DNA of 64,000 nucleotides from Perkinsus marinus ATCC 50983 (taxonomy: Eukaryota; Perkinsozoa; Perkinsida; Perkinsidae). The stretch covers positions 9,061 through 73,060 of the forward strand of contig NW_003217086.1 in assembly GCF_000006405.1 (NCBI RefSeq), read 5' to 3'. The translations under genes were made by a program, and so were the position numbers. Below the pieces are notes generated by a model. It made no database searches. It saw only the letters and a program-made list of their open reading frames with translations, and had not been told where the DNA came from. Of the stretch, positions 24,148 to 36,217 are shown one piece after another. Numbering within the stretch: position 1 is the stretch's first letter; every line of letters starts with the position of its first letter.

Positions 24148-27100
24148 ATGGGCACGGTTGATTCTCTCTGCGTTCATCCTCGGACTACAATGCACACTAA
24201 GGAGCTATGGTCAGCGAGTTGAGCCAGCGCCGAGCGGTCCTTATAGGTAATCTCGCCACAATGGACCCTGAACTTCCTCGTGTTACTACTGGACATGTGA
24301 AAAGCGTGGTTTTCTGTTAAAACGGTTTCCAGATACCTGAAGTACGTGCAGATGGTCGAGCGGATCAACGACGTGGCTGAGCGCTATCCCGATATTGTGG
24401 AAGTTTTTGATGCCTTGGAGGTTTGGCCGGGAATAGCAGACTTTTCGAAAGAAGATCTGCTCTGTGGGAAGGAACGGTAGTTTGACGACTTGAACCACAG
24501 AAGAGATCAACTAAGTGAAGTCTCTCGTATCAGGTGCAAGTTTTTGGTCATGCGATTGGGTAATAGGGCGGTCCAGAGCGACACCACTCCGGAGGTGAAA
24601 TGTTCATCATCGATTCTCGTGAGATTGTTCTGTGAAGGTTTTCTTCTCTGGAGAGCTCCACGGTAATGAACGTGTCGGACCGAATACGCTTATTGCGATG
24701 GTGTCGGAGTTGGCCAGAAGATACTACTCGGGAGAGCCTGAGGCCGAGAGTACCAAGGAGGTCCGATGGTAGTAGTGACAATTCTTCGGTGAATAGTCGC
24801 CAACTATGATAGATCTAATCCATATCGTATCTAGTATAGCTCTATTGATATGAATATAGATTTCATTCTTACCATACATGATGTCGTTCATTTATGTGCT
24901 AAAGTGAGCTACTCCATTCTCTGCAGGTTGATCGATAGTCGGAGGACATATATTATACCCATGGCCAACGCGTATGGGTACTACCATAGTGTTCGTTATG
25001 AGAAGATACGTCAGCGCGATGCCAACCGGGACTTTCCCTATCAACAGAGGAGTTGCATGGCGACTATCACGGCGAGAGTCATCAATGAGCTTTTTCGGAG
25101 GTAACTTTGGAGATCTTTTGAAGTGGAGTATTCACGTCCTTAGGCATCTATTCCAGTTGTCTGTTACTTTCCACGGTGGAGTGAAGATGCTCTCTTATGC
25201 ATGGGGTAGCAACAACCATATCAAGGCGGGGAAGAGTACTAATGCTCCGGACCTAGCAGCTATAGTGGACGTGGCAACTCTAATGCGGGTAGGCCGCCGA
25301 GCATAGCCCTCAGCCTTGAAGTGTCTGTGTTTGTAGGACTCTGCTGGTCGTACCGCTGCGGGGGATTTCTGGTACCCCATGGGTACTATGACCGACACAG
25401 TGTACGCCGTGAATGGAGGCATGGAGGTAGTTACAAGGAAGGGGTTTCCTCCTCAGACAGATGTCGAATAATGAGCGTTTGGGTTGGCCGAGAATAGTTA
25501 CTCGAAGGCTATTAGATGATATGCCTGATAGTCTCGGTGTAGGACTGGTCGTACGGTGCTGGCTTCGAGGAGGACCCCGACCCGATCAATCAGTGTGAGC
25601 CGCCCACATACGGTGGATATCCCCGAGATCGGACGGACTACTCTGAGTTCAAGAACATCAGGTTAGAACACAGCAGCTTGTATGCTTTACATCAGCCTAG
25701 TAGGTCCGTCACCTACCTGGTGGAGATGTCCTCTGACCACACCCCTAGCGCCGATACGTTGGGTAACAAGGAGGAGATGTGGATCGAGAAGACTGAGAAT
25801 GGTAGTAGCGAATGACGATTATGGTGACCTTCTTTTCAGGTAATCATATTAATCGGAATGCCCATTTGTCCATGAGTGTTATGGAGATGGTAGCGCCTAG
25901 TATTATGTGGCGCATTGGTGATAGCGATGGGATGGTCCAAGATGGAAAGCTGAGGAACGTTTCCTGGTAGAGAGATCGTCTGTGTCGTTAGTGAATTTTC
26001 TGACATATCGTGTGTTTATCCACCAGGTATGCCCTCGGCTGCAATACCGTGGATGCGTTGGAGGTGTGGTTGCTGCCTGGAGAATGCTCGGCTGAGGCAG
26101 AGGTCATGATGGGTCTCGGGGCAATGCGGCAGTGGCCACCACCGGGCGCTTATCGTTTGGGAGGCACCCAGTTTTCAAACGTAATATTCAGTCGATTGAT
26201 TTGGTCGTAGCTCCAGATCGCAGGTAACATGCAGACACTTGTCCTTATGGAACGGGGAGGAGCTGAGTGATGCTAACGTGAAGTCTTTGGATGGCATAGA
26301 GCTGCCCGAGGTAGCATGGGAGTATCTGTTCTAATGTGATTGTCGCCTTTCAGTCGCTCCCAGGAGGAGATTATTGTCTCACCGCGGTAGCAGAGTTTGA
26401 CAAGAGTTGGAATAAGACAGATTCCCCGGACCCCAACGTGCCGCCATGGAGCCACTTGGTCAACAGTCGTGTCCAAGATCATTACTCATGGCACTGTGAA
26501 GGGCCTTCGAGGTAATGCCCGGGGCTGCTCTGACTGGGAGTATGATCATTTACGGTAGGATCCAATCGAGCCGGCGTAGGATGTACGTGGCGACGCCCTC
26601 TAGTGCGAGTATCACGGTGAAGCGAGCTCCTAGGCCTACCGCTTACGCAGCGTCTGAGTCGCCGAGTGAGGTTCCTCCTTCCCCCACGAAGGCAGTATGG
26701 CAGACGGTGCGTATTACTATGGAGTTCCTGAGGATGCCCTCTAGGGTACCAATGATAGTCGAGATCGACCCGACTGGGAAGAGAGGCTCCTTGAAGGCGA
26801 AGCTTGTGGGTAATCAACGCTTGGCTCGTGGCACGTACATGCTAGCCGTTCATGAGTTCGGTGACCGAACCAACAGGGGGAAGAAGACTGAGGTACTCAC
26901 GGTGGAGGTAGAGAGGCAAGATCAAAGCATCGATGAGGAGTTCACCTTCGATACTATCAGCGGAGCAGATCTCTCGGGTCATGGGATCGTCTTGGAATGG
27001 TACCCGAGGAAGCTACGGACTGGAGGGGGCGAGGTGGGGGATGGTGGAAAGGACTACGCTTGGGCGGTGATACCCACCATTGCTGGTGGAGTAGATCCGG

Positions 27101-27777
27101 ACTCGGAGCTCGACTTGATCTGTGAGTGGTCCGGTGGCCAGGGGTATGTGGAAGTGGTCTCCAAAGATGTCGAGGGCGTCTTGTGTGGTGTTAACAGAAC
27201 CCGAGCGCCGGTCGAAATCCGAGCCGATTGCTGCTCTGAACTTCTCACAGCAGGGGAGCCCTTTGGGGTGACGATGGACGAGTCGGAGAAATTGGCAGTA
27301 AACTTCAGATTCGGCGAGGCTGGTCGGAGTGCGTGTAGAGCATGCAGTGCCGGTGATAAGCTCATATTGCGCATGGCTCATAAGGACCACAAGGACTGTG
27401 TACTGGGACGCTTCTCCGCCGAAGACAGCGAGCTAGCTGGAGAGGTCGATTGTAGCGTCTTGAAATCTCATATCGGCAGTTCCTTAGCTGTGACGGGTAT
27501 AGCATCCAACTTCGCTGCATTGCTGATGGTGATTGGTGGCTTATCTATCATATGCTGGCCCGTGGCATGGTGTGTGAGTAGATATAAGCGGTTACGGAGG
27601 AGGGAGGAAGGCTGGCGAAAACTCGGTGGTAACCGGGAAATGGTGTCTTTGAGGGGAGCGGACGACGAAGGTTCTTTGGTCGAGAGCCCGGTGGAGTCTT
27701 CTCATGGTGGAATACCGACTGACGGTGGAGATTCTGGGGTGCCACGTCGAGTATTTGAGCGAGGTCCTATGGAATGA
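24148..27777 (+). CDS. M14 zinc carboxypeptidase with C-terminal membrane anchor
   Basis: Many exons with short GT-AG introns. The first visible exon has a hydrophobic RLILSAFILGLQC (signal-like) and splices to YLKYVQMVERINDVAERYPD. Family landmarks in order: VFFSGELHGNERVGP (zinc ligands of HxxE, about 24640); RRTYIIPMANAYGYYHSVR then RDANRDFPY (about 24940-25045); QLSVTFHGG (third zinc His, about 25160); FWYPMGTMTDTVYAVNGGM spliced to EDWSYG (about 25365-25540); SVTYLVEMSSDHTP (general-base Glu, about 25715). Later exons carry a beta-rich region. Near 27480-27570 is a membrane segment (NFAALLMVIGGLSIICWPVA) followed by RYKRLRRREEGW and an acidic tail, with TGA at 27775. This predicts a type I membrane peptidase with its active site outside the cytosol. 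The start codon is unresolved because the signal-like frame has no ATG; an upstream exon is likely. Confidence 0.82.
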
Positions 27778-28272
27778 GTTGAACCATTTGATACTATTCG
27801 TGTATTTCCATTCCTGTCACCTTTTCTGAATCACGAAGATGGCGGTGTTGGAAACGCGTACGCCTGGGATGGGGGACATGCGCTGGAAAACTGAGAGCAG
27901 GATTAGGAGTAAGCATGTCGAGAAGTGGGATTGGAAGCGTCATGTGTTGAGTATCAACGGAGGCAGGATCAGTCGCTATTGGGACGAATGTTAGCAGAAT
28001 GATTTTCAAAGACACGGAGCCCACATTCATTATGTGGATCATGTTCTGACTCGGATTTTCTCGTTTCAAAGCAAGTTGGATGGATATCGAGTAGCCTCGA
28101 GATTTCTCTCCTGGACTCTCCCAAGACTAAGGCATCCTCAACGAAGTGGAAAAACTCGCTATATCCTACGTGTTCAACGAACTTCACTTTAAAACTTAGA
28201 GGATTAGACTGGCGCAACATAGGTCTCCAGTTGAACCGTGCATCTCTGCGACAACATGAATATCATTATTTA
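27778..28272. other. Intergenic, one short ATG frame
   Basis: A minus-strand 83-codon frame from ATG 28220 to 27969 (FVEHVGYSEFFHFVEDALVL) has some coding look but no family and no supporting context. Nothing else is seen. Confidence 0.25.
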
Positions 28273-28358
28273 CGACAGCGGCAGGATTCGAACCTGCGCG
28301 GGCAGAGCCCAGTGGATTTCTAGTCCACCTCCTTCCTTAACCACTCGGACACGCTGTC
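28273..28358 (-). tRNA. tRNA-Ser (anticodon AGA)
   Basis: An 86-nt minus-strand tRNA with a long variable arm. The acceptor GACAGCG pairs with CGCTGTC, discriminator G, anticodon loop CTAGAAA giving AGA, variable-arm stem GGGC...GCCC, T arm GCAGG-TTCGAAT-CCTGC. The discriminator G and long variable arm are both serine identity features. Confidence 0.95.
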
Positions 28359-28541
28359 TTGTATGTGATATAATTCCTTCGCAATTTTTTACTATCGGGA
28401 ATCCCGATTCGGGATGCATCACGATATTGATCGGATATTCCCAAACAAACCTTATCATCACACACTTATAGTCCGGGTCAGACTGCTTGTTAGTCACAAG
28501 ATTCAAATCTACGCGACCAAAGACAATAGATCGCTTAGCAA

Positions 28542-28611
28542 CTATTCCTGATCCAATTCTGCATTCACTCCGACCTGCTATTCCTGATCCAATTCTGCAT
28601 TCACTCCGACC
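28542..28611. repeat. Tandem duplication, 36-base period
   Basis: A unit beginning CTATTCCTGATCCAATTCTG and ending CTCCGACC occurs twice, at 28542-28575 and 28578-28611, as exact copies separated by two bases. Confidence 0.9.
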
Positions 28612-29035
28612 CGCTACCCCGTTAAAATGATACGTTCTACAGAAGCGAATCCAAAGTTCATTATATTTGTAGTCCATGTACAGGCAGACTCAATAATGAA
28701 ATGGTTGACAGAAAGAAGTTAATAGAATCTGATTCAATGGAAGCCCTCCCGCATAAAGCAGCTTAGTCACGAAACATGAAAGAATAATGCTTCCAGTAGC
28801 AACAATCTTCCCAAGAGTAAACCTGCCCCCCGCTCCAACCCTCCCACCATCAAGTGATTGACAACACAAATGATGGCCATTCACTGACGACACGATTTGA
28901 AAAAAATGTCGGGCTACATCCTACGAATTTTGGACAAAAAAACTTGCACCGACTCGACACATTAACTTGCAGGACAAACAGATGGCCTGCTATACCCATT
29001 ATCGTAACCTGAATGAAGAGTTAGGAACTATTTAT
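28612..29035. other. Intergenic, downstream of fumarase copy 1
   Basis: No gene seen. This is the 3' flank of the first fumarase. Confidence 0.5.
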
Positions 29036-30846
29036 CTAGTGAGAGAAAGTCATCTTCTGTTCGCTAGCATTGCCCATCTTGAAGAAGTCGTTACCCTTAT
29101 CATCAACAATGATGAAAGCGGGGAAGTCGACGACATCGATCTTCCACACGGCCTCCATGCCGAGCTCCTCCATATCGAGACACTCAACCTTCTTGATGCT
29201 CTTCTCAGCGAGAATAGCAGCGGCACCACCGATGGAGCCGAGATAGAAACCACCGTGCTTCTTGCAGGCATCAGTCACCATATCGCTACGGTTACCCTTA
29301 CCGATCATGATCATGGAGCCACCGTTGGCCTGGAAGGGCTCAACGTAAGGGTCCATGCGGTTGGAGGTGGTGGGTCCGAAGGAACCGGAAGGCTTTCCAT
29401 CAGGCTTCTTGGCAGGGCCAGCGTAGTACACGGGGTACTTCTTGATGTAGTCGGGAAGCCCCTCGCCGCTCTGAAGCATGTCCATCATTCTAGCGTGGGC
29501 GATATCACGAGCAACGATGATGGTACCGGTGAGGGCAACACGAGTCTTAACAGGATACTTGCTCAAGGTGGCGAGAGCCTCCTTCTGGGGCAAGTTCAAA
29601 TCGATCTTAACAGCCTCCTCATCGTCACTAACAAAGTCAGGCATGTACTTGGCGGGATTCTTCTCGAGCTTCTCAACGAAAACACCCTCGGGGGTTATCT
29701 TCGCAAGACTCTGACGATCAGCCGAGCAACTCACACCAAGGCCGACAGGACAAGAAGCACCGTGGCGAGGGAGACGGACAACGCGTACATCGTGCGCGAA
29801 GTACTTGCCGCCGAACTGAGCACCGATACCGAGTTCCTGGCAGTTCTTGAGAAGTCTCTCCTCCCAGTAAAGATCCCGGAAAGCACGACCGGTAGAATCA
29901 CCAGTGGTGGGAAGACCATCGTAATACTTGGTGGACGCCAACTTGACAGTCTTCATAGTCTGGTCGGCAGACTGACCGCCGATAACAACGGCGATGTGAT
30001 AGGGAGGGCAAGCAGAAGTGCCGAAGTGAGCGATCTCCTTCATAAGGAAGCTCTCAAACTCCTTCTCCTTAAGGAAGGCCTTGGTCTTCTGGAAGAGTTG
30101 GAATTTATTGGCAGATCCACCACCCTTGGCAATGACATGGAACTTGTAAGCGAGCTCATCACCAGGATGACCGGCGTAGAGTTCGATCTGAGCGGGCAAG
30201 TTGCAGCCAGTGTTCTTCTCCTCGAACATGCTCAAGGGAGCGACCTGGGAGTAACGGAGATTATCTTGGGTGTAAGCATCATAAACACCCTTGGTAATAG
30301 CCTCCTCATCAATACCGCCAGTAAGAACGCGCTCGCCTCTATAACCGTAGACACAGGCGGTACCAGTATCCTGGCATGAGGGTAGAACGAGACCAGCAGA
30401 GATGCAGGCATTCTTCAACAACTCGAGGGCAACGAAACGATCATTGGCAGAAGCTTCCGGGTCCTTGAGGATTTTCTCGACTTGCGCAAGGTGAGCACTT
30501 CTAAAATAATGCTCAACATTTCTGATGCAGGTCTGAGTGAGCTTAGCGATGGCCTCGGGCTCAACCTGAACGAGAGGAATCAACGATAGTCTCCTTTGAA
30601 GTCTACAAGAGATCTAATCAGATCCCTTACCTTGAGGAAGTCCATCCCATCGGGACCCTTCACGACTGACACTCCTTCCTTGGTGAGTAGTTCATACTCC
30701 ACAGGCTGAAAGAGAATGGATATGAAGTAACCAAGAACAATAGGATACGTGAGAGGAACACCTACCTTCTCGTTGGCGTGTTCCTGGAACAAGGGACTAT
30801 ACTTGTCGAAGGTGAATGAAGAAGTTGAACGCACTTGAGGACTCAT
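29036..30846 (-). CDS. Class I (4Fe-4S) fumarate hydratase, copy 1
   Basis: Interconverts fumarate and malate; the class I enzyme is iron-sulfur dependent and oxygen sensitive, seen in protists in place of class II. Three exons: from ATG 30846 (MSPQVRS...[15 protein letters not shown]), a second exon [20 protein letters not shown], and a large third exon 30570-29036 starting [13 protein letters not shown]. Introns are GTAGGTG...TTTCAG and GTAAGGG...GTTCAG. The three cluster cysteines expected for the family are visible in [17 protein letters not shown] and [19 protein letters not shown] and [16 protein letters not shown] are further family blocks. The reading frame is open upstream to another ATG at 30954, giving an optional 36-residue hydrophobic/basic extension. 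The second copy lies about 650 bases upstream on the same strand. Confidence 0.93.
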
Positions 30847-30954
30847 TGTTGTAAGGGGTTCGCAAGAAAGAACTGATGATAGGAATCCCTCAGTGGTGAA
30901 GAATAAACTAACAAACCTTACGAACAAAAGAAACCACAAGTTTCGTCGTTGCAT

Positions 30955-31498
30955 ACTGATGCGGAACTCAAGGGACTAGCTCATAGCTTCGCTAGATTCC
31001 GCTGAGGACTATTTCGCACAGGGTGGAGCTGACAGCTAAGAAGCTCCCATAGTCTTGATTTTCGACATCGGACAAGCTGAGGTCTAGTCATTCATTGTGA
31101 GGCACTCCTCCAGATTCCTTCTGAGAAATACTCCAACGAAGAAGCATACGAAAAAGGGTGTTGCAGCGGTCTTTATCTCAGTAATCATCAGAATGTGCAG
31201 TTCCCACTAGCTTCAACAAATAACATCGCGACAGTCGAATCACGATTCATTTTCCAGCGTATTCGTCGTCTAGTCAATAGCTCTATAGATGCCCCTCCTC
31301 TACACTTGTGGATAATCCAACATTGCAATTCTGAAAGGAGATACTCTGCCGTATCAACATTATGAACAGAAAGCGTCTTACCGACGGCTGCGAATGAATG
31401 TAACTATAAAGATAACACATCAATCTTCGCTATGATATTGCGAGTATAAATGCTATACGGTCACAACAGACTGATACAATTACTTGCATATGAACGAC
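30955..31498. other. Spacer between the two fumarase genes
   Basis: Contains the 5' flank of copy 1 and the 3' flank of copy 2, with no gene seen. The two 3' flanks diverge right after the stop codons. Confidence 0.5.
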
Positions 31499-33377
31499 CT
31501 ACTGAGAGAAAGTCATCTTCTGTTCGCTAGCATTGCCCATCTTGAAGAAGTCGTTACCCTTATCATCAACAATAATGAAAGCGGGGAAGTCGACGACATC
31601 GATCTTCCACACGGCCTCCATGCCGAGCTCCTCCATATCGAGGCACTCGACCTTCTTGATGCTCTTGTCAGCGAGAATAGCAGCGACACCACCGATGGAG
31701 CCGAGATAGAAACCACCGTGCTTCTTGCAGGCATCAGTCACCATATCGCTACGGTTACCCTTACCGATCATGATCATGGAGCCGCCGTTGGCCTGGAAGG
31801 GCTCAACGTAAGGGTCCATACGGTTAGAGGTGGTGGGTCCGAAGGAACCGGAAGGCTTTCCATCAGGCTTCTTGGCAGGGCCAGCGTAGTACACAGGGTA
31901 CTTCTTGATGTAGTCGGGAAGACCCTTGCCGCTCTGAAGCATGTCCATCATTCTAGCGTGGGCGATATCACGAGCAACGATGATGGTACCGGTGAGGGCA
32001 ACACGGGTCTTAACAGGATACTTGCTCAAGGTGGCGAGAGCCTCCTTCTGGGGCAAGTTCAAATCGATCTTAACAGCCTCATCATTATCACCAACAAAAT
32101 CTGGCATGTACTTGGCGGGATTCTTCTCGAGCTTCTCGATGAAGACACCCTCGGGGGTTATCTTAGCGAGGCACTGACGATCAGCAGAGCAACTAACACC
32201 CAGGCCGACAGGGCAAGAGGCACCGTGACGAGGGAGACGGACAACGCGTACATCGTGCGCGAAGTACTTGCCGCCGAACTGAGCACCGATACCGAGTTCC
32301 TGGCAGTTCTTGAGAAGTCTCTCCTCCCAGTAAAGATCCCGGAAGGCACGACCGGTAGAATCACCAATGGTGGGGAGACCATCGTAATACTTAGTGGATG
32401 CCAACTTGACAGTCTTCATAGTCTGGTCGGCAGACTGACCGCCGATAACAACGGCGATGTGATAGGGAGGGCAAGCAGAAGTGCCGAAGTGAGCAATCTC
32501 CTTCATAAGGAAGCTCTCAAACTCCTTCTCCTTAAGGAAGGCCTTGGTCTTCTGGAAGAGTTGGAATTTATTGGCAGATCCACCACCCTTGGCAATGACA
32601 TGGAACTTGTAAGCGAGCTCATCACCAGGATGACCGGCGTAGAGTTCGATCTGAGCGGGCAAGTTGCAGCCAGTGTTCTTCTCCTCGAACATGCTCAAGG
32701 GAGCGACCTGGGAGTAACGGAGATTATCTTGGGTGTAAGCATCATAAACACCCTTGGTAATAGCCTCCTCATCAATACCGCCAGTAAGAACGCGCTCGCC
32801 TCTATAACCGTAGACACAGGCGGTACCAGTATCCTGGCATGAGGGTAGAACGAGACCAGCAGAGATGCAGGCATTCTTCAACAACTCGAGGGCAACGAAA
32901 CGATCATTGGCAGAAGCCTCCGGGTCCTCGAGGATCTTCTGGACCTGTGCGAGGTGAGCACTCCTGAAATAGTGCTCAATATCCTTGATGCAGGTCTGCG
33001 TGAGGTTAGCGATAGCCTCAGGATCGACCTGAAAAGTTGAATAATGTGACCCAGACTCACTCAAGAGCGCCGATGACATTCACATCATCTGATCCGAAGT
33101 GATCGGACATTCGCGTACCTTGAGAAAGTCAAGTCCATCGGGTCCCTTAGCCACAGAGACACCTTCCTTCGAAAGGAGCTCATATTCGGGCTCCTGAAAC
33201 CAGAACAGCAATCACACAACACCGCAAAGGTTATGAATCTATATCGGAGAGAGTTATTCTAATGTCCACAACGACTAGAGTCCCAACGGGTAAGGCTTCC
33301 CGAAGTTCTACCTCGCCGTTGGCGTTTGTCTGGAAGAGGGGGGCGTACTTCTCGAAAAATGCCGACCCGGAACTCAT
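31499..33377 (-). CDS. Class I (4Fe-4S) fumarate hydratase, copy 2
   Basis: Same reaction and three-exon plan as copy 1: ATG 33377 ([22 protein letters not shown]), exon 2 [20 protein letters not shown], exon 3 from [13 protein letters not shown] to the stop at 31499. The intron positions match copy 1, but intron sequences and lengths do not. The cluster cysteines are retained. Exon 3 is almost identical to copy 1. I see scattered changes such as Thr/Ile in LPT-GDSTG, Ser/Cys in ADRQ-LAK, Ala/Val in SIGG-AAIL and a final His/Gln, plus a cluster at the extreme 5' end of the exon. Exons 1 and 2 differ at many residues. An in-frame upstream extension to 33515 exists but looks acidic and not like a targeting sequence. 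Confidence 0.93.
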
Positions 33378-33515
33378 TAAGAACAGATTCGAGATAACTG
33401 TAGCATCATTATGAACGTCTTTCCAATGCATGTTGCTCAGGTCGCACACTCCCTGTGGGAATCTCAACTCAACAGAGACGAGCTGCAAATCGGATAGCGT
33501 CGCTAAATCTTGCAA

Positions 33516-34376
33516 TCTTAAGGTTACTCAGTGGTCGTCATCTAAGAGCATAATTTCTGGTGAGCGGAAGGACAACAGTCCTGTAGTGTGAGTGAAATGT
33601 CGCGCAAGGAGGGGTGCACCCTTGAAAGACATATGACACAAGTGAAGTGCGCGCGCCCGTAAACGGTTTTTGAGTGTTGCAAGGCGGAAACCGAAGGTGA
33701 AACAAACCTTGAGTTGGACCATACAGGTCTACAACGTGGATTGAGTACGGCTGTGAGGCCGAGCTCAACCACGAGAGTCGAGGGGTCCCTCGACGGGCCA
33801 GAATAATTTTTTTTATTCCCTTGAATATGGCGATGCCTTCATACTGATCCCACCAACATTTGGAGAACCGGACAGGTATGTCCGGCTTCCATCTTAGGTG
33901 GGCCCTTCGCGCAGCTACGTGGGGGTCACGAGATCAATTGAAGGCATTGGTAGCACCTGATGTGGTCGGACCGTGTGTGGCCCAAAAAGTTTGGGTCATT
34001 ACGGTTGAAAATACCGACGGGCCGACCAATCACGGTGCTACCTCCCGCAACCCCGTATTCGATGGGATTTCACAGGATAGGCCCTATAACTCAGGAAGGC
34101 TTTCTTAAGGAAGGAGCTCAAGGTAAGGTACCTACTCTCAAGGTACACCTAAAGGAGCTCCTAGTCTAGGAGGCCTAACATCTAGGAGTCCTAGATTATA
34201 GGCCCGTAACAGCAGAGAATAGTTCCTACAACTAGCGTTGTGCAGAACGAACCCCCACGTGAGGGCGTGCTAGAACCCGTGACCTCGCGGTAGCATGTGT
34301 GTGTGTCCTACACTCACGCAGCTCGTGTTATGCGCGTGTCTCACGCGACCACGCAGCGCGCTATGCCCCAGCACGT
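33516..34376. other. Intergenic region upstream of fumarase copy 2
   Basis: No supported gene; frames at 33528-33772 and 33860-34170 show no family character. A T-run lies at about 33809. GGAGCTC and CTAGGAG motifs recur in direct and inverted form between 34110 and 34195. Confidence 0.35.
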
Positions 34377-34421
34377 TGCTGATCAGCATACGGTGCTGAT
34401 AGCACCGTATGCTGATCAGCA
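34377..34421. repeat. Perfect hairpin, 21-bp arms, 3-nt loop
   Basis: Arms at 34377-34397 and 34401-34421 are exact reverse complements around GAT. The arm contains its own smaller palindrome TGATCA. Confidence 0.95.
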
Positions 34422-34457
34422 CCGTTAGATCGTGACCAGCGACGCTAGAGTCTAGCC

Positions 34458-34506
34458 ACCCACTGGAGATCACAGTCTAGTGGCTAGACTGTGATCTCCA
34501 GTGGGT
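34458..34506. repeat. Perfect hairpin, 23-bp arms, 3-nt loop
   Basis: Arms at 34458-34480 and 34484-34506 are exact reverse complements around TGG. It lies 36 bases from the preceding hairpin, with unrelated arm sequence. Confidence 0.95.
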
Positions 34507-34955
34507 TTTCCGACTGTCGACCGATCTGACATAGTTTTTAGGCCAGAGAATCTGCAAACGAGTTGGATACGACTATTAAACTGGGAAGGAATCATTGTAG
34601 TAGCTGAAAGCAACATCAAATCATATTGGAGAATGTCGGATTACGTAAGAGTGGACGGTTAAATTAGAAATGTTGGATGGGGAACTACCTGCTCAGCGAG
34701 CTCCGGCGGATCAGCGGTGAGCGCAATAAGACGCAAAACTGGTCGGAATTCGGGAAACACTCGGCTGATCACATCATGTAGTTGGAATGAAAAGTTGTAC
34801 CCAAATTCGAGCATCGTATTGATCAGCGATTAGCTCCTACCATATCGTTCTCCATCATCTTCAAGATGACATCCTCTATCATAGCTCTCATCATATCACT
34901 CCTCGTCGCTCGTATTGTTGTTGCTAGGGTTGTTGGAGTGATGTGTGTGTGTTAC
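34507..34955. other. Intergenic, no gene seen
   Basis: Nothing supported. It lies between the hairpin pair and the minisatellite. Confidence 0.4.
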
Positions 34956-35275
34956 ATCTTGGAGTGATGGCATAACCGCCCCGCCTGGAAAAATTGATCA
35001 TACAAAGGTATATCTTGGAACGATGGCATAACCGCCCCGCCTGGAAAAGTTGATCATACAAAGGTATATCTTGGAACGATGGCATAACGGCCCCGCCTGG
35101 AGAAATTGACTGTTCTAAGGCACATTTCGGAGTGATGGCATAAACGCCCCGCCTAGAAAGATTGATTGTACTAAAGCACTTCTTGGAGTAATGGCATAAC
35201 CGCCCCGCGCGGAGGATTTAATTGATTGTACTAGCGTATATCTCGGGGCGGTGGCATAGCTGCCCCATAGCAATC
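34956..35275. repeat. 56-bp minisatellite array, about 6 copies (plus-strand GGCATAACCGCCCC)
   Basis: Unit starts (ATCTTGG or close) fall at 34956, 35012, 35068, 35124, 35180 and 35240, so the period is 56 with one 60-base unit. The best-kept core is GATGGCATAACCGCCCCGCC. Copies differ by point changes, most at the right-hand end. The same unit occurs in reverse orientation at 46166-46440. Confidence 0.93.
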
Positions 35276-36217
35276 TTGTTGGGAGAGGACAGTGCTGTGA
35301 AATCGTTGGAAAATCCTGAGATGGTATCAAAAATGGTGACGCGGATCGACCACGAGAAAATGACTGTGAGAGATTGAGACCGACTACTACACTTTCTCAA
35401 TCCCAAACGCAGCGCAGCGACAAATTAGGAAGATAAAATTTGATTTACGTAGGATGGAAGGAGTTTGTCGCGGAATGCAAGTTGAAACTCGAAATGAAAG
35501 ACCGCCCGCGAATAAATGTTCAAGCTTGCAGAGGAATTTACTAAATTCAATTTACGAGTTCGGAGACCCAAGTTCGAATTCAACGAACACAAGACCAATT
35601 CCTACCAACCAAGTACTCTTTCTACCGAACTTGCCTTCTCCAACGACATTGCAGTAACTGATACTGCACAAGAGTTGTGCCACAAGTGAGATTGCAAGGC
35701 ATGGGGAGGACATTCAGCAACCGGTAACCTCCCCATCTAGACATTCACAGACAGACTGGGTTCATTGAGCCATCGGTCATCAAGCTGCGGCATATTATGG
35801 TTCGGGTGATGTAGGAACAGTCTGCATCGTTCAACGATAACACTGCGACGCCGAGCGAGTCGTCGTCGCGGCCCACAGTGCATACCCTCCCAGTTGAAGG
35901 GCGAGACATACTGGCCGGCAGGCTACAAAGGGATGAGACCCTGGGATGTGGTTCTTCCTAGACCCAGATAGTAGACATTAGCCTTGTAACACAGTACCGT
36001 TGAGTGTCCATTGTTGCTGTGCCATGGCGATTATCCGTTACTCTAACGAGATATCTTGTTCCGTTGATTAGTAGTGACGAGGACCGATTGATATACGTCC
36101 GGTTTGACCCGACGGAGACCTAGGCGGCCCAGGCCCTAGGGGGTCATCTCCAAATGATCCTCGAAACGAAGGGAGCTGTTGGGGGAAGTGGAATGGCGCT
36201 TCTTCCGAGCTCTCATT
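35276..36217. other. Intergenic, no gene seen
   Basis: No frame has coding character or family features. It lies upstream of the CKK-domain gene. Confidence 0.4.

Noticed and set aside
28967-30379. Long plus-strand open frame antisense to fumarase copy 1
   Set aside because: It mirrors the real enzyme on the other strand, is Leu/Thr/Ser-rich with no family, and arises from codon bias. The matching frame at 31484-32842 recurs because the exons are near-identical.
31484-32842. Long plus-strand open frame antisense to fumarase copy 2
   Set aside because: Same explanation; its conservation follows from exon 3 identity and is not independent evidence.
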